Translations under genes and position numbers: made by a program
Notes under the pieces: model-generated
What the model was told of the DNA's origin: nothing
Databases searched by the model: none
What the model saw: only the letters and a program-made list of their open reading frames with translations
In this document: piece after piece, positions 25,836 to 36,322 of the stretch
How positions within the stretch are numbered: position 1 is the stretch's first letter
Layout of the letters: every line of letters begins with the position of its first letter
Origin: Candidatus Pantoea formicae
Lineage (GTDB): Bacteria > Pseudomonadota > Gammaproteobacteria > Enterobacterales > Enterobacteriaceae
Reading direction: 5' to 3'
Length of the DNA stretch: 64,000 nucleotides
Assembly: GCF_011752625.1 (NCBI RefSeq)
Contig: NZ_VWXD01000008.1
Location: 1 to 64,000 of the forward strand

Positions 25836-27245
25836 ATGGGAATTTATAAGAGAAGCGAGTGTGTCAGTGTTTTGGCTGTAGTCGCCATATCACTGAGTAT
25901 CATCATCGCTATGCTGGACAGCACGATTGCAAATGTTGCTCTGCCAGTGATTGCGCGTGAATTCGACGTGACAGCTTCAGCGTCAATCCTGATTGTGAAT
26001 GCCTACCAGTTTGCTGTCGTGGCTTCTCTGCTGCCTTTGGCTGCGCTGGGTAAATCTGTCGGCAACAAACGTGTATTTGAAGCCGGTGTAGTGTTTTTTG
26101 CGATTTCATCTCTGGGTTGCGCCCTGTCTGAAACGCTCAATATACTGACCGTTTTTCGCGTCATACAGGGGTTTGGTGCAGCAGCAATACTGAGCGTGAA
26201 TGCTGCGCTGATTAAAGAGATATACTCGACCCGGTTACTGGGCCGCGGGCTGGGGATCAATGTGATGATCGTGTCGGTCTCGGCTGCAGCCGGTCCGTCG
26301 ATTGCATCCGCTATCCTGTCCATTACCAGCTGGCACTGGTTGTTTATTATCAATATCCCGATCGCCATAGCGTCTCTCATACTGAGCGTCTTCTTTCTCA
26401 ATAAGCGTAAACCTTCAAGAGCAGAGTTTGACAGAAAAGGCGCGGCACTCGTCTTTAAGCTCGGGACGATGTTCTCATTTTTCGTCATGGGGCTGACTAA
26501 AGAGATACCAGCTATGGCAATGGTGAGCTTTGCCGCCTGTATGCTCATCCTCACAGAGCTTTATCAAAACCAAAAGCATAAAGCAGACTAGGTCCTCATC
26601 CCCATCGCGTTGCTCAGTAACAAAACCCTAGCCCTTTCACTGATGATGTCCACCCTTTCCTACAGCACGCAGCTATTAGCTTACGTATCGTTGCCTTTCT
26701 ATTTTCATAACATACTGCACCGTGACGTGGTCGAGACAGGTCTGCTTCTCACAGCATGGCCCCTTGCCACAACGGTGACGTCGCTGGCTGCGGGTGAATT
26801 GCTCAAGAGGTATGACTGCAACTTTATTGCTTCTGTCGGACTGGGCCTGCTGCTGGCTGGAATGGTGCTAATGGCCATATTGCCAGTGATGCCGGTCAAC
26901 ACAGACATCATCTGGCGAGTGGCGCTATGTGGTACAGGATTTGGTCTCTTTCAGTCACCTAATAACTTCCTGATAATGACATCAGTGAGCAGCGAAAACA
27001 CCAGCGTGGCCAGCGGCCTGCTCGGAAGCTCGCGCTTACTGGGTCAGATTACTGGCTCGGCCATGGTCGCAATATTTCTGAACCTGAATGAAGCTCAGGC
27101 AACCTCCCGAAGCATTTTAACAGGTGCAATAATATGCTCGTTTAGTTTGATATTAAGTTTTTCAAGGCGAAGCACGGATGGTCGAACTAATAATAAAAAA
27201 AAACAGCTTAATCTTCGATTTAAAATAAAAATTACCCATGTATAA
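25836..27245 (+). pseudogene. DHA2-type MFS efflux transporter with an in-frame amber stop
   Basis: From the ATG at 25836 (ribosome site CAGGGAGAC) the protein reads like a 14-helix drug:H+ antiporter. It has the motif C/D1 region (AMLDSTIANVALPVIA), motif A-like LGKSVGNKRVF and GAAAILSVNAALI. A TAG at 26589-26591 interrupts helix-linker sequence (HKAD-stop-VLIPIALLSN). The same frame continues without another stop to 27245 and completes the C-terminal helices. It is a nonsense pseudogene unless the codon is suppressed. A TetR gene lies downstream. Confidence 0.85.
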
Positions 27246-27851
27246 AGTCAGCAGTAAAAACAGGGACCTTACTAACTTAAATAAAAAGTCATGCTATTTT
27301 CCGCTCATTATAAAAAATTGTTAAAGAAACCCCACTCAGAATTCATAGAATGAAAATTATTATTCTTGAGTTTTTTATAAAAACCCAGCCAGCCCATGAC
27401 ATTCAAAACATCATATTCGAGTTAATTTCAGGGTGACGAGATATGGCTAACCCCCTAAGTAATATATCAGGAAAAAGCAAAGGTAAATAGACCACTTAGA
27501 TCAGAGTGGCTCGAATTATTATCCGTAGCAAAAAAAACAAACAATCAAAAAATCAAAAACCATCCCCAGAATAACCTATTTAAACTGAAAAAGAAAATTT
27601 CTCAACTCCTTACTAAGGCTTCACAAACAGCCCCTACGAGACATCAACCCGATCATTCTTCCGAAAGCACTTTAAGCTTATCATTCAATAAAAAATGAGT
27701 TGGATTTTTTATGTATACTGCAAAATATAGATTTATTATTTAGTTGTAACTTTACCTTCCAGACACCTAAACCGGGTTTAAGAAAAAGATTGAACATAAT
27801 CGTGAAGAGGTTATGATAATTAGGAAACATTCACCCTCATATTGTAAACTA
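27246..27851. other. AT-rich intergenic region before tetR-type gene
   Basis: No supported gene was found. Composition is very AT-rich with runs of A. Confidence 0.4.
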
Positions 27852-28469
27852 ATGTCATCTGAAAAAAATTTACCTAAACTTACTCGTGAACGAGGAAGAC
27901 CACGTGTCTTTGACATGGATGAAGTTTTAGACAAAGCCATGATTGTGTTCAGACAAAAAGGATACCACGCCTCTTCAATATCTGACCTGGGAGATGCGAT
28001 GAGCCTCACTGCAGGAAGTATATATAAAGCTTTCAGCGATAAGCGGACCCTTTTTCTTCGAGTATTTGAACGGTATATCGCCATCCGTAACGCTGATTTA
28101 CGCAACAGATTACAGAGATTCTCTGATGGTAAATCTAAAATAGAAGAGTTACTTCAGTTCTATCTCGATTCAGCGGTAGAAATTGAAGGACGCAGAGGCT
28201 GCCTTGTCGTTGGAAGCACCGTAGAATTACAGACTCTTGATGAAGAGTTATCAGACCTTGTGAGACAGGCAGTTGCGCGTAATCAGAGCTTTCTTATCTC
28301 ATTGATCGCAGAAGGCCAAAATGACGGTTCGGTTTCTTCTGAACTTGATGCGGAGACTGCCGCAGGCTTACTTTTGTGCGTTGCATTTGGTATGCGTGTG
28401 GTTGGAAAAATACAGGATGTGACTAATGGGGAAAAAACGATTAAGATGGTTATGAAAGTTCTTGAGTGA
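27852..28469 (+). CDS. TetR/AcrR-family repressor
   Basis: From MSSEKNLPKLTRERGRPRVF the protein has 205 residues. The N-terminal DNA-binding domain (VLDKAMIVFRQKGYHASSIS...AGSIYKAFSDKRTLF) is clear, followed by a ligand domain (RGCLVVGSTVELQ) typical of the regulators of efflux or reductase genes. It likely regulated the MFS gene just upstream on the same strand. Confidence 0.88.
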   Translation: MSSEKNLPKLTRERGRPRVFDMDEVLDKAMIVFRQKGYHASSISDLGDAMSLTAGSIYKAFSDKRTLFLRVFERYIAIRNADLRNRLQRFSDGKSKIEELLQFYLDSAVEIEGRRGCLVVGSTVELQTLDEELSDLVRQAVARNQSFLISLIAEGQNDGSVSSELDAETAAGLLLCVAFGMRVVGKIQDVTNGEKTIKMVMKVLE

Positions 28470-28482
28470 TTGATTTGCCACA

Positions 28483-28504
28483 TTAGGAAATGCGCATTTC
28501 CTAA
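28483..28504. repeat. 22-bp perfect palindrome ahead of connector genes
   Basis: Arms TTAGGAAAT and ATTTCCTAA surround GCGC-centred DNA. A closely related palindrome (18 of 22 bases the same) lies at 41400-41421, upstream of another connector gene. There is no T-run, so an operator is more likely than a terminator. Confidence 0.5.
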
Positions 28505-28568
28505 ATAAGACAGATTGCCACCCTATCCCCACAATGGTAAGACAATTCAGGTTGAAGGTGGTGTTCAA

Positions 28569-28772
28569 GTGCAGGATGACCATGATGAGCTCAGTGAGCG
28601 AGTTTTGATTCTGATTAAGGTGACGGCTTGTGAATTACTTAAGCCAGGTGAAAGCATCAATTTAAGTGAAGTGATTGGCGCGATATACCGGATATCTTTA
28701 CGTACTCAATGTCCAGAGGTCAAAAGGGTTTGCGAGGAGGCAATTCGAAGGCTGACAAAGAAACTAAATTAA
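28569..28772 (+). CDS. YmgB-like connector, 67-aa subtype, GTG start
   Basis: The GTG at 28569 follows a GAAGGTGGTG ribosome site and gives MQDDHDELSERVLILIKVTA. The end EEAIRRLTKKLN matches the 65-residue protein at 43607 (DKAIRLLAKQMH) and the 66-residue one at 47873 (ERAIRLLAKKLN). A TTG-started longer frame from 28515 would add 18 residues with no match. It forms a pair with the YcgZ-like gene 45 bases downstream. Signalling function by family only. Confidence 0.7.
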   Translation: MQDDHDELSERVLILIKVTACELLKPGESINLSEVIGAIYRISLRTQCPEVKRVCEEAIRRLTKKLN

Positions 28773-28817
28773 TCGTTTTAATGTATAAACTCTCAATCTG
28801 AGCAACAGGAAATAAGT

Positions 28818-29057
28818 ATGCGCATAAAAAATTTATTAATTAAACCACCTGGAAATGGGCAGTTGTTTTTAAAAGAACAAGCTTTGATTTCTGAAAAAGA
28901 AGCTCTTGGCTCACTGGTGACTGAGATTCTTATGAACGGAAAACCCTTGAGCCGTAAAACGTTATGCCTTGAGGTCCTGAAAAAGTTAGATGGTAATGAA
29001 GATGTAAATGAAAAAATGATTTATAACAGCATATTCAAAAAACTGTTGGCGGGATAG
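28818..29057 (+). CDS. YcgZ-like small connector protein
   Basis: The 79-residue protein has the core EALGSLVTEILMNGKPLSRK then TLCLEVLKKLD, close to E. coli YcgZ (TLGEIVTEILKDGRNLSRKSL). The ribosome site is CAGGAAATAAG. YcgZ-type proteins are short helical regulators induced by blue light and cold. This is one of four YcgZ-like proteins in the window. Confidence 0.75.
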   Translation: MRIKNLLIKPPGNGQLFLKEQALISEKEALGSLVTEILMNGKPLSRKTLCLEVLKKLDGNEDVNEKMIYNSIFKKLLAG

Positions 29058-29579
29058 CTTTAGTTAGTACAAAATTACTACTATTGCACCCCGCCATTGT
29101 AGCTCTATACTTTTCACTAAAAACATGCGTTTTAAAAATTGAGTCATTTGGTCCAATTTAAGTCTTGTTACCCGGCTCAAAATGGGCATCTGCCTAATCG
29201 TTAGTCGAATACTTCAGAACATTGATTGCATTAACTGTATTAATTTTTACTATAGAACTGGCTCATTCTACTTATAGCCTTGCATATGGATTTAACTCAG
29301 TTAGATGAACAGTTCATTCAGGACTCCCATTAAATTCAGTGCTCAGTAAGATAAAATTTTTTAAATGTACTATTAATTACTTTTCAGAAAAATCATTGAA
29401 GTGAAAGATTAACCATTGAATTCAGAGATATCAGCCGCTGGTATATGTTCTCATTTCATCATAACTAAGCATCGTTACGAACATCTTCATACTGTCAATA
29501 TAATAAATATATAATTCTTCTTTCGTGCAAAAATAATTTATCGCTCCATAATTAGAATGTCTAAACATGGAGAACAAAG
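29058..29579. other. AT-rich upstream region of amyA
   Basis: No gene was seen. The promoter of the amylase gene must lie here; a ribosome site (GGAGAACAAAG) precedes its ATG. Confidence 0.4.
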
Positions 29580-31070
29580 ATGAAGAATCCGACTCTGCTA
29601 CAGGCATTCCACTGGTATTACCCTGAAGGTGGTAAACTCTGGCCCGAACTCACCGAGCGATCGTCAGATTTAAAGGAATCTGGAATAAATATGGTCTGGT
29701 TACCCCCTGCCTATAAAGGCGCCGGGGGCGCAACTTCTGTGGGATACGACACTTATGATCTGTTCGATTTGGGAGAATTCGACCAGAAAGGTAGTATTTC
29801 AACAAAGTATGGTACTAAAGAAGATTTACTCAGAGCTATCAGCTCATTGAAAAATAATGATATTGCCGTTTTATTAGATGTTGTTGTTAATCATAAAATG
29901 GGGGCTGATGACAGGGAGGCAGTTCAGGTCAATAGAGTGGACGAAAACGACCGCACGATAATTGACGAAGAAGTTGTTAATTGCGAAGCCTGGACACGCT
30001 ATACCTTTCCAGCCAGAGCGAGTAAATACTCTCAGTTTATATGGGATTTCAAGTGTTTCAATGGTGTAGATCACATAGAAAACCCATCAGAGGATGGGGT
30101 ATTCAAGATAGTTAATGATTATACAGGTGAAGGTTGGAATCAGCAGGTTGATGAAGAAATGGGTAATTTTGATTACCTTATGGGCTCAAACATAGATTTC
30201 AGAAACCACGCAGTAACTGAAGAAATCAAATACTGGGCACGCTGGGTTATGGAACAAACGGGTTGCAACGGTTTCAGACTTGATGCAGTTAAACATATTC
30301 CCGCCTGGTTTTATAAAGAATGGATCGAGCATGTGCAGGCTGTTTCAGACACCCCTCTGTTCATTGTGGCAGAATACTGGTCTTTTGAATTAAATAAACT
30401 ACAACAGTATATTGAGCAGGTTGAAGGGAAAACAATGCTCTTCGATGCACCTCTTCATATGAAATTTCATGAGGCATCAAAACAAGGTAGTGATTATGAT
30501 CTGAGTAGAATTTTTGAAGGTACATTAGTTGAAGCCGACCCTTTTCATGCGGTCACATTGGTTGCGAATCATGATACTCAGCCCCTCCAGTCTCTTGAAG
30601 CCCCTGTTGAAGCCTGGTTTAAACCGCTGGCGTATGCGCTTATCTTATTGAGAGAAAATGGCGTTCCCTCAGTATTTTACCCGGACCTCTTTGGAGCAGA
30701 CTATGAAGATATGGGTAATGATGGTGAAACCCATCGTGTTGACATGCCAGTCATAGATAAACTCGATAAGCTACTGCTGGCACGTCAGCAATTCGCGCAT
30801 GGTGTTCAGACGTCCTGGTTTGATCATCCAAACTGCATTGCATTCAGCCGGAGTGGTACGGCGGAACAACCAGGATGCGTTGTGATAATGTCAAATGGTG
30901 ATGATGGGGAGAAAACGCTTAATCTCAGTGAATCCTTAGCTAATCGGGTCTGGCGAGATTATCTTTATAACTCCGATGAAGTTGTTAAAACTAATGAATC
31001 GGGAGAAGGCGTCTTTAGATGTAAAGCAGGTAGCGTAAGTGTCTGGGTGCTCGAAGAATTTGCTTCCTGA
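29580..31070 (+). CDS. amyA: Cytoplasmic alpha-amylase
   Basis: The GH13 enzyme has 496 residues, as E. coli AmyA (495), and no signal peptide. Conserved regions are [10 protein letters not shown] (about 100), GFRLDAVKH (nucleophile Asp, about 234), IVAEYW (acid/base Glu, about 264) and VANHDTQP (about 330). It hydrolyses internal alpha-1,4 bonds of maltodextrins or glycogen-derived chains in the cytoplasm. It stands alone, with a bidirectional hairpin downstream. Confidence 0.95.
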   Translation: MKNPTLLQAFHWYYPEGGKLWPELTERSSDLKESGINMVWLPPAYKGAGGATSVGYDTYDLFDLGEFDQKGSISTKYGTKEDLLRAISSLKNNDIAVLLDVVVNHKMGADDREAVQVNRVDENDRTIIDEEVVNCEAWTRYTFPARASKYSQFIWDFKCFNGVDHIENPSEDGVFKIVNDYTGEGWNQQVDEEMGNFDYLMGSNIDFRNHAVTEEIKYWARWVMEQTGCNGFRLDAVKHIPAWFYKEWIEHVQAVSDTPLFIVAEYWSFELNKLQQYIEQVEGKTMLFDAPLHMKFHEASKQGSDYDLSRIFEGTLVEADPFHAVTLVANHDTQPLQSLEAPVEAWFKPLAYALILLRENGVPSVFYPDLFGADYEDMGNDGETHRVDMPVIDKLDKLLLARQQFAHGVQTSWFDHPNCIAFSRSGTAEQPGCVVIMSNGDDGEKTLNLSESLANRVWRDYLYNSDEVVKTNESGEGVFRCKAGSVSVWVLEEFAS

Positions 31071-31098
31071 TTCACTATTTTTAAAACCTGAATTGATG

Positions 31099-31124
31099 TG
31101 CCGGCAGAATTCATACTGCCGGCA
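31099..31124. terminator. Bidirectional terminator between amyA and xre-type gene
   Basis: The stem TGCCGGCAG/CTGCCGGCA is flanked by AAAATTTATTT on the right. It lies between the convergent genes ending at 31070 and 31129. Confidence 0.65.
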
Positions 31125-31128
31125 AAAT

Positions 31129-31359
31129 TTATTTGGTGGAAAGCTGATATTCAGGGTGTTTTCCTGCCAGCAGTAGTAAAAATTCGTATTCTCCCTGACT
31201 GAGTTGAGCAGGTTTCGAAAGCGACTCCTTCATTTGCCACACTCTCAGACTCAGATTAAATCTTTCGGCTGCATTAGCCTGTGTCATACCCGCTTCAATG
31301 CGTAAGCTTCGAATATCATGCTGGACGGACATTACCGGTACAAAGTTGTTTTTCATCAT
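31129..31359 (-). CDS. Small XRE-type helix-turn-helix protein
   Basis: The 76-residue protein has IRSLRIEAGMTQANAAERFN followed by LSLRVWQMKE, a Cro/CI-type helix-turn-helix. No toxin partner is seen beside it. The target is unknown. Confidence 0.65.
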   Translation of the reverse strand: MMKNNFVPVMSVQHDIRSLRIEAGMTQANAAERFNLSLRVWQMKESLSKPAQLSQGEYEFLLLLAGKHPEYQLSTK

Positions 31360-31649
31360 AACTTATCTCTGGCGTTGGTCTTTGGTGTGTGTAATGGTCA
31401 AAGAAACTTTATAAAAAACTCCACTTTCAAATATTTAATGCTCATAAAATCTAGTTATGGAAAATTAACGCTTCGCTTATATTTTCACCCGCCTCGCTTA
31501 ATCCCCGTCTCTATATCAGAAACATCCCATAAATAGTTTTAGACATTTAATAGGGAATATTCTGCTTTTTAGTTTAATCAAATCATTCAGAATCTCACCC
31601 CCAGTTAGCCCCAATTAAATCAGAAAAATTTTTTCATATGAGGTTAGTC

Positions 31650-31859
31650 ATGAAAGACCCGATTCAACGTCGCATCCCCCATGATTTGACGCAGGTAATA
31701 ATTAACGAGCACTGGCAAATAACCTACTGGACTCTTACGCTCCAAACCACTCAGGAAAGGCTGACCAGAGCTATCAGGGAAGTAGGTTCAAATACAGAAC
31801 AGATACGTGCATGGCTCAGGGATCATCCCCCTCTCATAACACCCAAGACCATGATTTAA
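31650..31859 (+). CDS. DUF3606 small protein
   Basis: From MKDPIQRRIPHDLTQVIINE (ribosome site GAGGTTAG, which excludes the earlier in-frame ATG) this is a 69-residue DUF3606 protein. The family has a short helical fold (WTLTLQTTQERLTRAIREVG) and unknown function, and is common in stress-rich accessory regions. Confidence 0.8.
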   Translation: MKDPIQRRIPHDLTQVIINEHWQITYWTLTLQTTQERLTRAIREVGSNTEQIRAWLRDHPPLITPKTMI

Positions 31860-31927
31860 TTATCTGTAATTAAATGAGAGTTTATTAGCAATTAAATCAG
31901 TTATCCCATGGCGTAGGTTAATGTGTC

Positions 31928-33301
31928 TCATACTTGATTGGTTGCCGGTAATGCGAAATGAATGATGGTCTTAGCCATGTCTTCGGTTCTGCTATTGAGC
32001 CTGACGGCTGAGCTTGCAACATGCCTGACCAATGTGGAATTTTGCTGTGTGACCCGTTCGAGATCGGTTACTGCCTGCGTCACCTGAATGATCCCTTTGC
32101 TCTGTTCATTTGAAGCATAAGATATTTTCCTGATGAGTTCATCAACTAAAGAAACGCATTGGGTCAACGCTTCCATAGTGTTCCCGGCACGATCTGCGAC
32201 CTCTTTGCCTTCATTCACACGAGAGAGAGTTGCATTGATTAACCCTTCAATTTCTTTGGCTGCACTTGCGCTGCGCTGCGCAAGTGTACGAACTTCTGTA
32301 GCAACAACAGCGAACCCTCTGCCCTGCTCTCCTGCCCGTGCTGCTTCAACGGCAGCGTTTAACGCCAGAATATTTGTCTGAAATGCGATACTGTTAACTG
32401 TGGCGGTAAACTGCCGTATTTTTTCGGCTTCTTCGGTAATACCATTCATCATGAGTCCAACTGAGTTCACCAGCGTTTCGCCTTCTCCGGTTATGTATGC
32501 CGCTTTCTCTGCAAGACTGCTTGCTTCATCAGCACTTAATGCATTTTGCTGAACGTTTGCACTCAACTGGGTAATACTATGGGCTGTCTGCTCTAAGGAA
32601 GATGCCTGTTGAGTAGTCCTGCCAGAGAGGTCAGTATTGCCCGCTTCGATGTCTTCAGCCTCACGCTTCAGCAGGTCCGTATTTTTCTTGATGGAAAGTA
32701 CAGTTAACAAAAGACTGTCTTGCATGGTTTTCACCAGTGGTACCAGCTGCCCTACACAATTTCTACCCAAATCTTGCAATGGATTAGTCAGTTCGCCGGA
32801 AGCAATTCCTCTGAAATGTTCCCTTAAGATTGTCAGAGGCTCAACGAGGTGCACGACCAGAAAACGGTCGCAGAACACCAGTAACACAATGATAAATAAT
32901 GAGGCAACGGTGAAAGCTATCTTGAGTTTTTGACGATCATCATTGAATGCATTCTCTTTATCAGCCAGTTTCTCCTGGAGGAATTCCAAACGCTCTTTTG
33001 ATACTGAATTAAAATTTATATCAGAACCTGTCAAGGCTGTTCTAAATTCATTCCAGTCTGGTGTAGCAGGAACTTCTCCTGCCAGGGTTCTCTTTAAGGA
33101 ATCGTCACCTGAATTCATCACATTACCTGCTCGGGTCAGAAAGATAAGTTGAGCAACCAACTTTCCTTCACGCTGCGTTTGTTTATGTAGATCTCTTAAG
33201 ATTTCTGAACCATATAACCCAGCAAGAGCAACAACAATAAAAGCTGCAACAAGAATGCACTGCACTACCCGGCGAATAGTAAAGTTTGTAAGAAATTTCA
33301 T
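31928..33301 (-). CDS. Methyl-accepting chemotaxis protein
   Basis: The 457-residue receptor has TM1 (about 11-30), a short periplasmic domain of about 95 residues, TM2 ([18 protein letters not shown], about 126), HAMP and a cytoplasmic signalling coiled coil. The hairpin tip reads [20 protein letters not shown]. The end ([12 protein letters not shown]) lacks the NWETF-type CheR tether, so methylation would need help from major receptors. The ligand domain is smaller than in Tsr/Tar. It sits opposite the EAL gene. Confidence 0.93.
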   Translation of the reverse strand: MKFLTNFTIRRVVQCILVAAFIVVALAGLYGSEILRDLHKQTQREGKLVAQLIFLTRAGNVMNSGDDSLKRTLAGEVPATPDWNEFRTALTGSDINFNSVSKERLEFLQEKLADKENAFNDDRQKLKIAFTVASLFIIVLLVFCDRFLVVHLVEPLTILREHFRGIASGELTNPLQDLGRNCVGQLVPLVKTMQDSLLLTVLSIKKNTDLLKREAEDIEAGNTDLSGRTTQQASSLEQTAHSITQLSANVQQNALSADEASSLAEKAAYITGEGETLVNSVGLMMNGITEEAEKIRQFTATVNSIAFQTNILALNAAVEAARAGEQGRGFAVVATEVRTLAQRSASAAKEIEGLINATLSRVNEGKEVADRAGNTMEALTQCVSLVDELIRKISYASNEQSKGIIQVTQAVTDLERVTQQNSTLVRHVASSAVRLNSRTEDMAKTIIHFALPATNQV

Positions 33302-33635
33302 TTAATTACCTGGTGTTGTGATTAATTTAGAAAAAAATAGTAACCATAAAAATTATTTTCGTAGCGTGCTATTAGATTGCGCGCAAGTGCGTTCTCAGTT
33401 AGAGTCTGGCAGGCATTTAAAAAAAAGGAAATATTCCAGCAAAAAATATTTTTCTCAAACAGATAGACCCTTTTAATTAAACTAAAAAAAACAGGACGAA
33501 CTCGATTGACCGTCTTATGATGGTGAAAGAGACAACAAAATGCTTAGTCTTCACTCAGTTTATAGCTTCTCCTTCCGGTCGGTTATTTTTCTTACACTTT
33601 TACGTTCCGGTTATTAGACCCGGCACGGGGGATTT
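33302..33635. other. Divergent promoter region
   Basis: This is the intergenic space between the divergent chemoreceptor and GAF-EAL genes. GGAAATATTCC lies at about 33430. No gene was seen. Confidence 0.4.
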
Positions 33636-35411
33636 ATGAATAAAAATTTAAATGCTATTAATGAACGTCATAAGCGTGCGCTTGAAGCCCTTCTCGCCCC
33701 TGATGAAGAAAGGGACAATGTCCTGAGGAAATTTGTACATTTAGTCAATCAGGCGCTGGGTATCCCTGGGAGCTTCATTTCAGTTTTAGATGAGGAATTT
33801 CAATACATCCGAGCCTCGCATAATTTCTCACTGAAACACTCAAAAAGAGAAGAGTCTTTATGCCAACATGTTGTTGATGACGACAGCGCTCTCATCATTT
33901 CAGATACATGGCTTGATGCTCGTTTCGTAACCCACCGCTTTGTTACGGGTGAACCTTACATACGTTTTTATGCAGGCGTTCCGCTTAAAGATCGAGAAGG
34001 CCATGTATTAGGTACTTTTTGTGTAACTGATGGGGAACCACATCCCTTCAGCGATACGCAACTCGCTACGCTAAAACAGCTTGCTGAGTTGGTAATGTCA
34101 TTTCTGGAAGCCTGGCATGCCACCGGTTTTAATGACCCTGTTACTCGCTTGCCAAACCGCTCACGACTAATCAGCGATATGCAGTCGCTCGCTGCAGAGG
34201 GAGATAAGTTCAAGCGTCGTCTGATTATTATTGATTGCCTGAAAATGGCTCATGCTTATGACTTAGCTAAAACAGTTGGAATGAAGCCGGTTGAAGAACT
34301 TCTCAGGGATATAGCTGTAAAATTGCCTCGCCGGTTACGTCCTCAAAACGGTGAGATGATCTATGCGATTTCCACTGGACGCTTCGCCATTCTGGTTCGC
34401 GACGAAAGCCGCCTGGACGCCTCGTGGATTGCCGGGCGTATGGATGGCATCTGTGCAGAATTAGGTAATGGGATATCAATTACCCTCACTTCCCATGCGG
34501 GCCAAACGGATTTTACGGCAATTTCATCCAAAGCCTATGATGTCGTTCGCCGTGCTTCGGCTGCACTTGAGGAAGCGATCGATAAAAATTTACCTTCAGT
34601 CATTTATAAAGAGTCAGAAGAAATAAAACGTTCGAATGATTTTACGCTTATGAATGAGCTTTCTGATGCAATACGTTTTGATAAGGGCCTTTACCTTGTA
34701 TATCAGCCTAAAACTTGTCTCAAATCGGGTCAGCCCGTCGGCCTTGAGGCGCTGATACGTTGGACACATCCTGTCAGAGGTGAACTCTCACCCGCGGCAT
34801 TTGTACCAATGGCTGAACAAACGGACCTACTGCATGAGATGACAGAATGGGTGATTGACACGACGATAGCCTGCCTTAAGCGACTCAATCGACAAAATAT
34901 TCAATTGCCCGTCACAATAAACGTCAGCCTGAACGATTTCGCAAAAAGCAATTTTGCTGATCTACTGGAATCGAAAATGCTTGAGGCCCGATTACCTAAT
35001 AACCTACTGGGAATTGAATGCCTTGAAACTGAGCGGATTATTGAAAATGCACAGGCACTATCCGGCTTGCATAGACTTTATGAAAAAGGGTTTAACATAT
35101 CTCTGGATGATTTTGGGGCAGGTTACAGTAACATCAGTTACCTGCGACGTATGCCGCTGGATGTAATAAAACTTGATCGCTCACTCATATCAGGTGTACT
35201 CAAAGACGCCTCATCGCTCGTCATAGCGCGCAGTATTATCAAAATGTTAAAAGAACTTGATTATACGGTGCTCGCGGAGGGTGTAGAGGACGCTGAAGTA
35301 GCCACTCTTATGAGTGATTTCGGTTGCGACCAGGCTCAGGGGTATTTTTTTGCTAAGCCGCTATCTGATCCTGAACTGGACATATGGCTTCACAGACGCT
35401 TGTGGAACTGA
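33636..35411 (+). CDS. GAF - degenerate GGDEF - EAL c-di-GMP phosphodiesterase
   Basis: The 591-residue protein has an N-terminal GAF domain (about 25-160; IPGSFISVLDEEFQYIRAS, FYAGVPLKDREGHVLGTFCV). A GGDEF-like domain follows (DPVTRLPNRSRL) whose active loop is STGRFAILVRDE, so no cyclase activity is expected. The C-terminal EAL domain keeps EALIRW, INVSLNDF, LDDFGAGYSN, IKLDRS, AEGVED and the final QAQGYFFAKPL. It is probably an active c-di-GMP phosphodiesterase tuned by GAF ligand or by the GGDEF site. It may drive motility/biofilm choices along with the nearby chemoreceptor. Confidence 0.92.
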   Translation: MNKNLNAINERHKRALEALLAPDEERDNVLRKFVHLVNQALGIPGSFISVLDEEFQYIRASHNFSLKHSKREESLCQHVVDDDSALIISDTWLDARFVTHRFVTGEPYIRFYAGVPLKDREGHVLGTFCVTDGEPHPFSDTQLATLKQLAELVMSFLEAWHATGFNDPVTRLPNRSRLISDMQSLAAEGDKFKRRLIIIDCLKMAHAYDLAKTVGMKPVEELLRDIAVKLPRRLRPQNGEMIYAISTGRFAILVRDESRLDASWIAGRMDGICAELGNGISITLTSHAGQTDFTAISSKAYDVVRRASAALEEAIDKNLPSVIYKESEEIKRSNDFTLMNELSDAIRFDKGLYLVYQPKTCLKSGQPVGLEALIRWTHPVRGELSPAAFVPMAEQTDLLHEMTEWVIDTTIACLKRLNRQNIQLPVTINVSLNDFAKSNFADLLESKMLEARLPNNLLGIECLETERIIENAQALSGLHRLYEKGFNISLDDFGAGYSNISYLRRMPLDVIKLDRSLISGVLKDASSLVIARSIIKMLKELDYTVLAEGVEDAEVATLMSDFGCDQAQGYFFAKPLSDPELDIWLHRRLWN

Positions 35412-35548
35412 AAGCACAAGTTCAGTTAACGATACGCCTGCTCCGGCTTAACAGCGCATGACTCCATTAACAGTGTTGCTAATGTTCATTTTGAGAGATT
35501 ATGAGATTCATCCTAATCGTGTTCATCACCTAAGCGCACTATAATGTT

Positions 35549-35660
35549 ATAGTTTAATACAGATAATTAAGCACCCCCTAGGGGGATGAGTAAACTTTAA
35601 GAATCGGTCATAAAACCAACTTTTAAATCCAGCTTTCAACCCGCTATTGCGGGTTTTTTC
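35549..35660 (+). ncRNA. Possible small RNA ending at an orphan terminator
   Basis: A TATAAT box at about 35541 is followed by a non-coding stretch with a short palindrome (CCCCCTAGGGGG) and a strong terminator (ACCCGC/GCGGGT then six T). There is no open frame with a ribosome site. The -35 element is weak, and the terminator could simply serve the EAL gene. Confidence 0.35.
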
Positions 35661-35915
35661 TTGGTCGTAAAAACTTCAAGATAATTTTAACTTGCTCACA
35701 CAATTCGTCTTTTTTAACTGAATCTTATGATTAACGACTGAAAGCACAAAAGAAATTGAAATATTATTTAACAGCATGAAAATTCGAATTTGCATATAGC
35801 TGTTATTTCCCCCCCCTCCTTTGTTGCTTGAAGGTGCGACATAATCAAAAATTTCATTGCATGTAACCAAAGCACTGGTTAAATTATTAAGGATTTATTG
35901 CGAAGGATGGCTGAT

Positions 35916-36176
35916 ATGAAACTTGCTCAGAAATACTTTAGATTGTTGTCAATAATCAAAGAGAGAGGATCAGTCCCCTCTTCTGTCAAACCCGTTGTGA
36001 AAAAGGAGTTGTCAGATATGGGGCTTGTTGAGTTTCTTTTGGGCGATGAATGGATGCGTGAAAAAGAGCGATACAAACTTACTCCGCGCGGGAGAGAAAT
36101 ACTGGATGATTATGACCTTAGTCTGGCTGCAAATGCGTTTAAAAGTACCTGTCAGGGAAAACGTAAGTCCATTTAA
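35916..36176 (+). CDS. Hypothetical winged-helix-like small protein
   Basis: The ATG at 35916 has an AAGGA ribosome site 8 bases upstream and gives MKLAQKYFRLLSIIKERGSV. The segment KPVVKKELSDMGLVEFLL followed by KERYKLTPRGREILDDY looks like a winged helix. A TTG-started version from 35898 is less likely. The function is unknown. Confidence 0.55.
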   Translation: MKLAQKYFRLLSIIKERGSVPSSVKPVVKKELSDMGLVEFLLGDEWMREKERYKLTPRGREILDDYDLSLAANAFKSTCQGKRKSI

Positions 36177-36322
36177 AAGTTATTGATCAATGTATTTCAT
36201 AAAGTATCCAGAGATAGCCTTACACTCCCCTTAATAGTTAAATACCAGTAAGGTAGTACCGATCATCGTAAACAAGTCTCCAGAAATCATACTAACTAAA
36301 AACTATCGAGAATAATAAAAAG

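Noticed and set aside
31551-31564. GAATATTC core resembling an RcsAB box before the DUF3606 gene
   Set aside because: Only the palindromic core matches; flanks do not fit the consensus.
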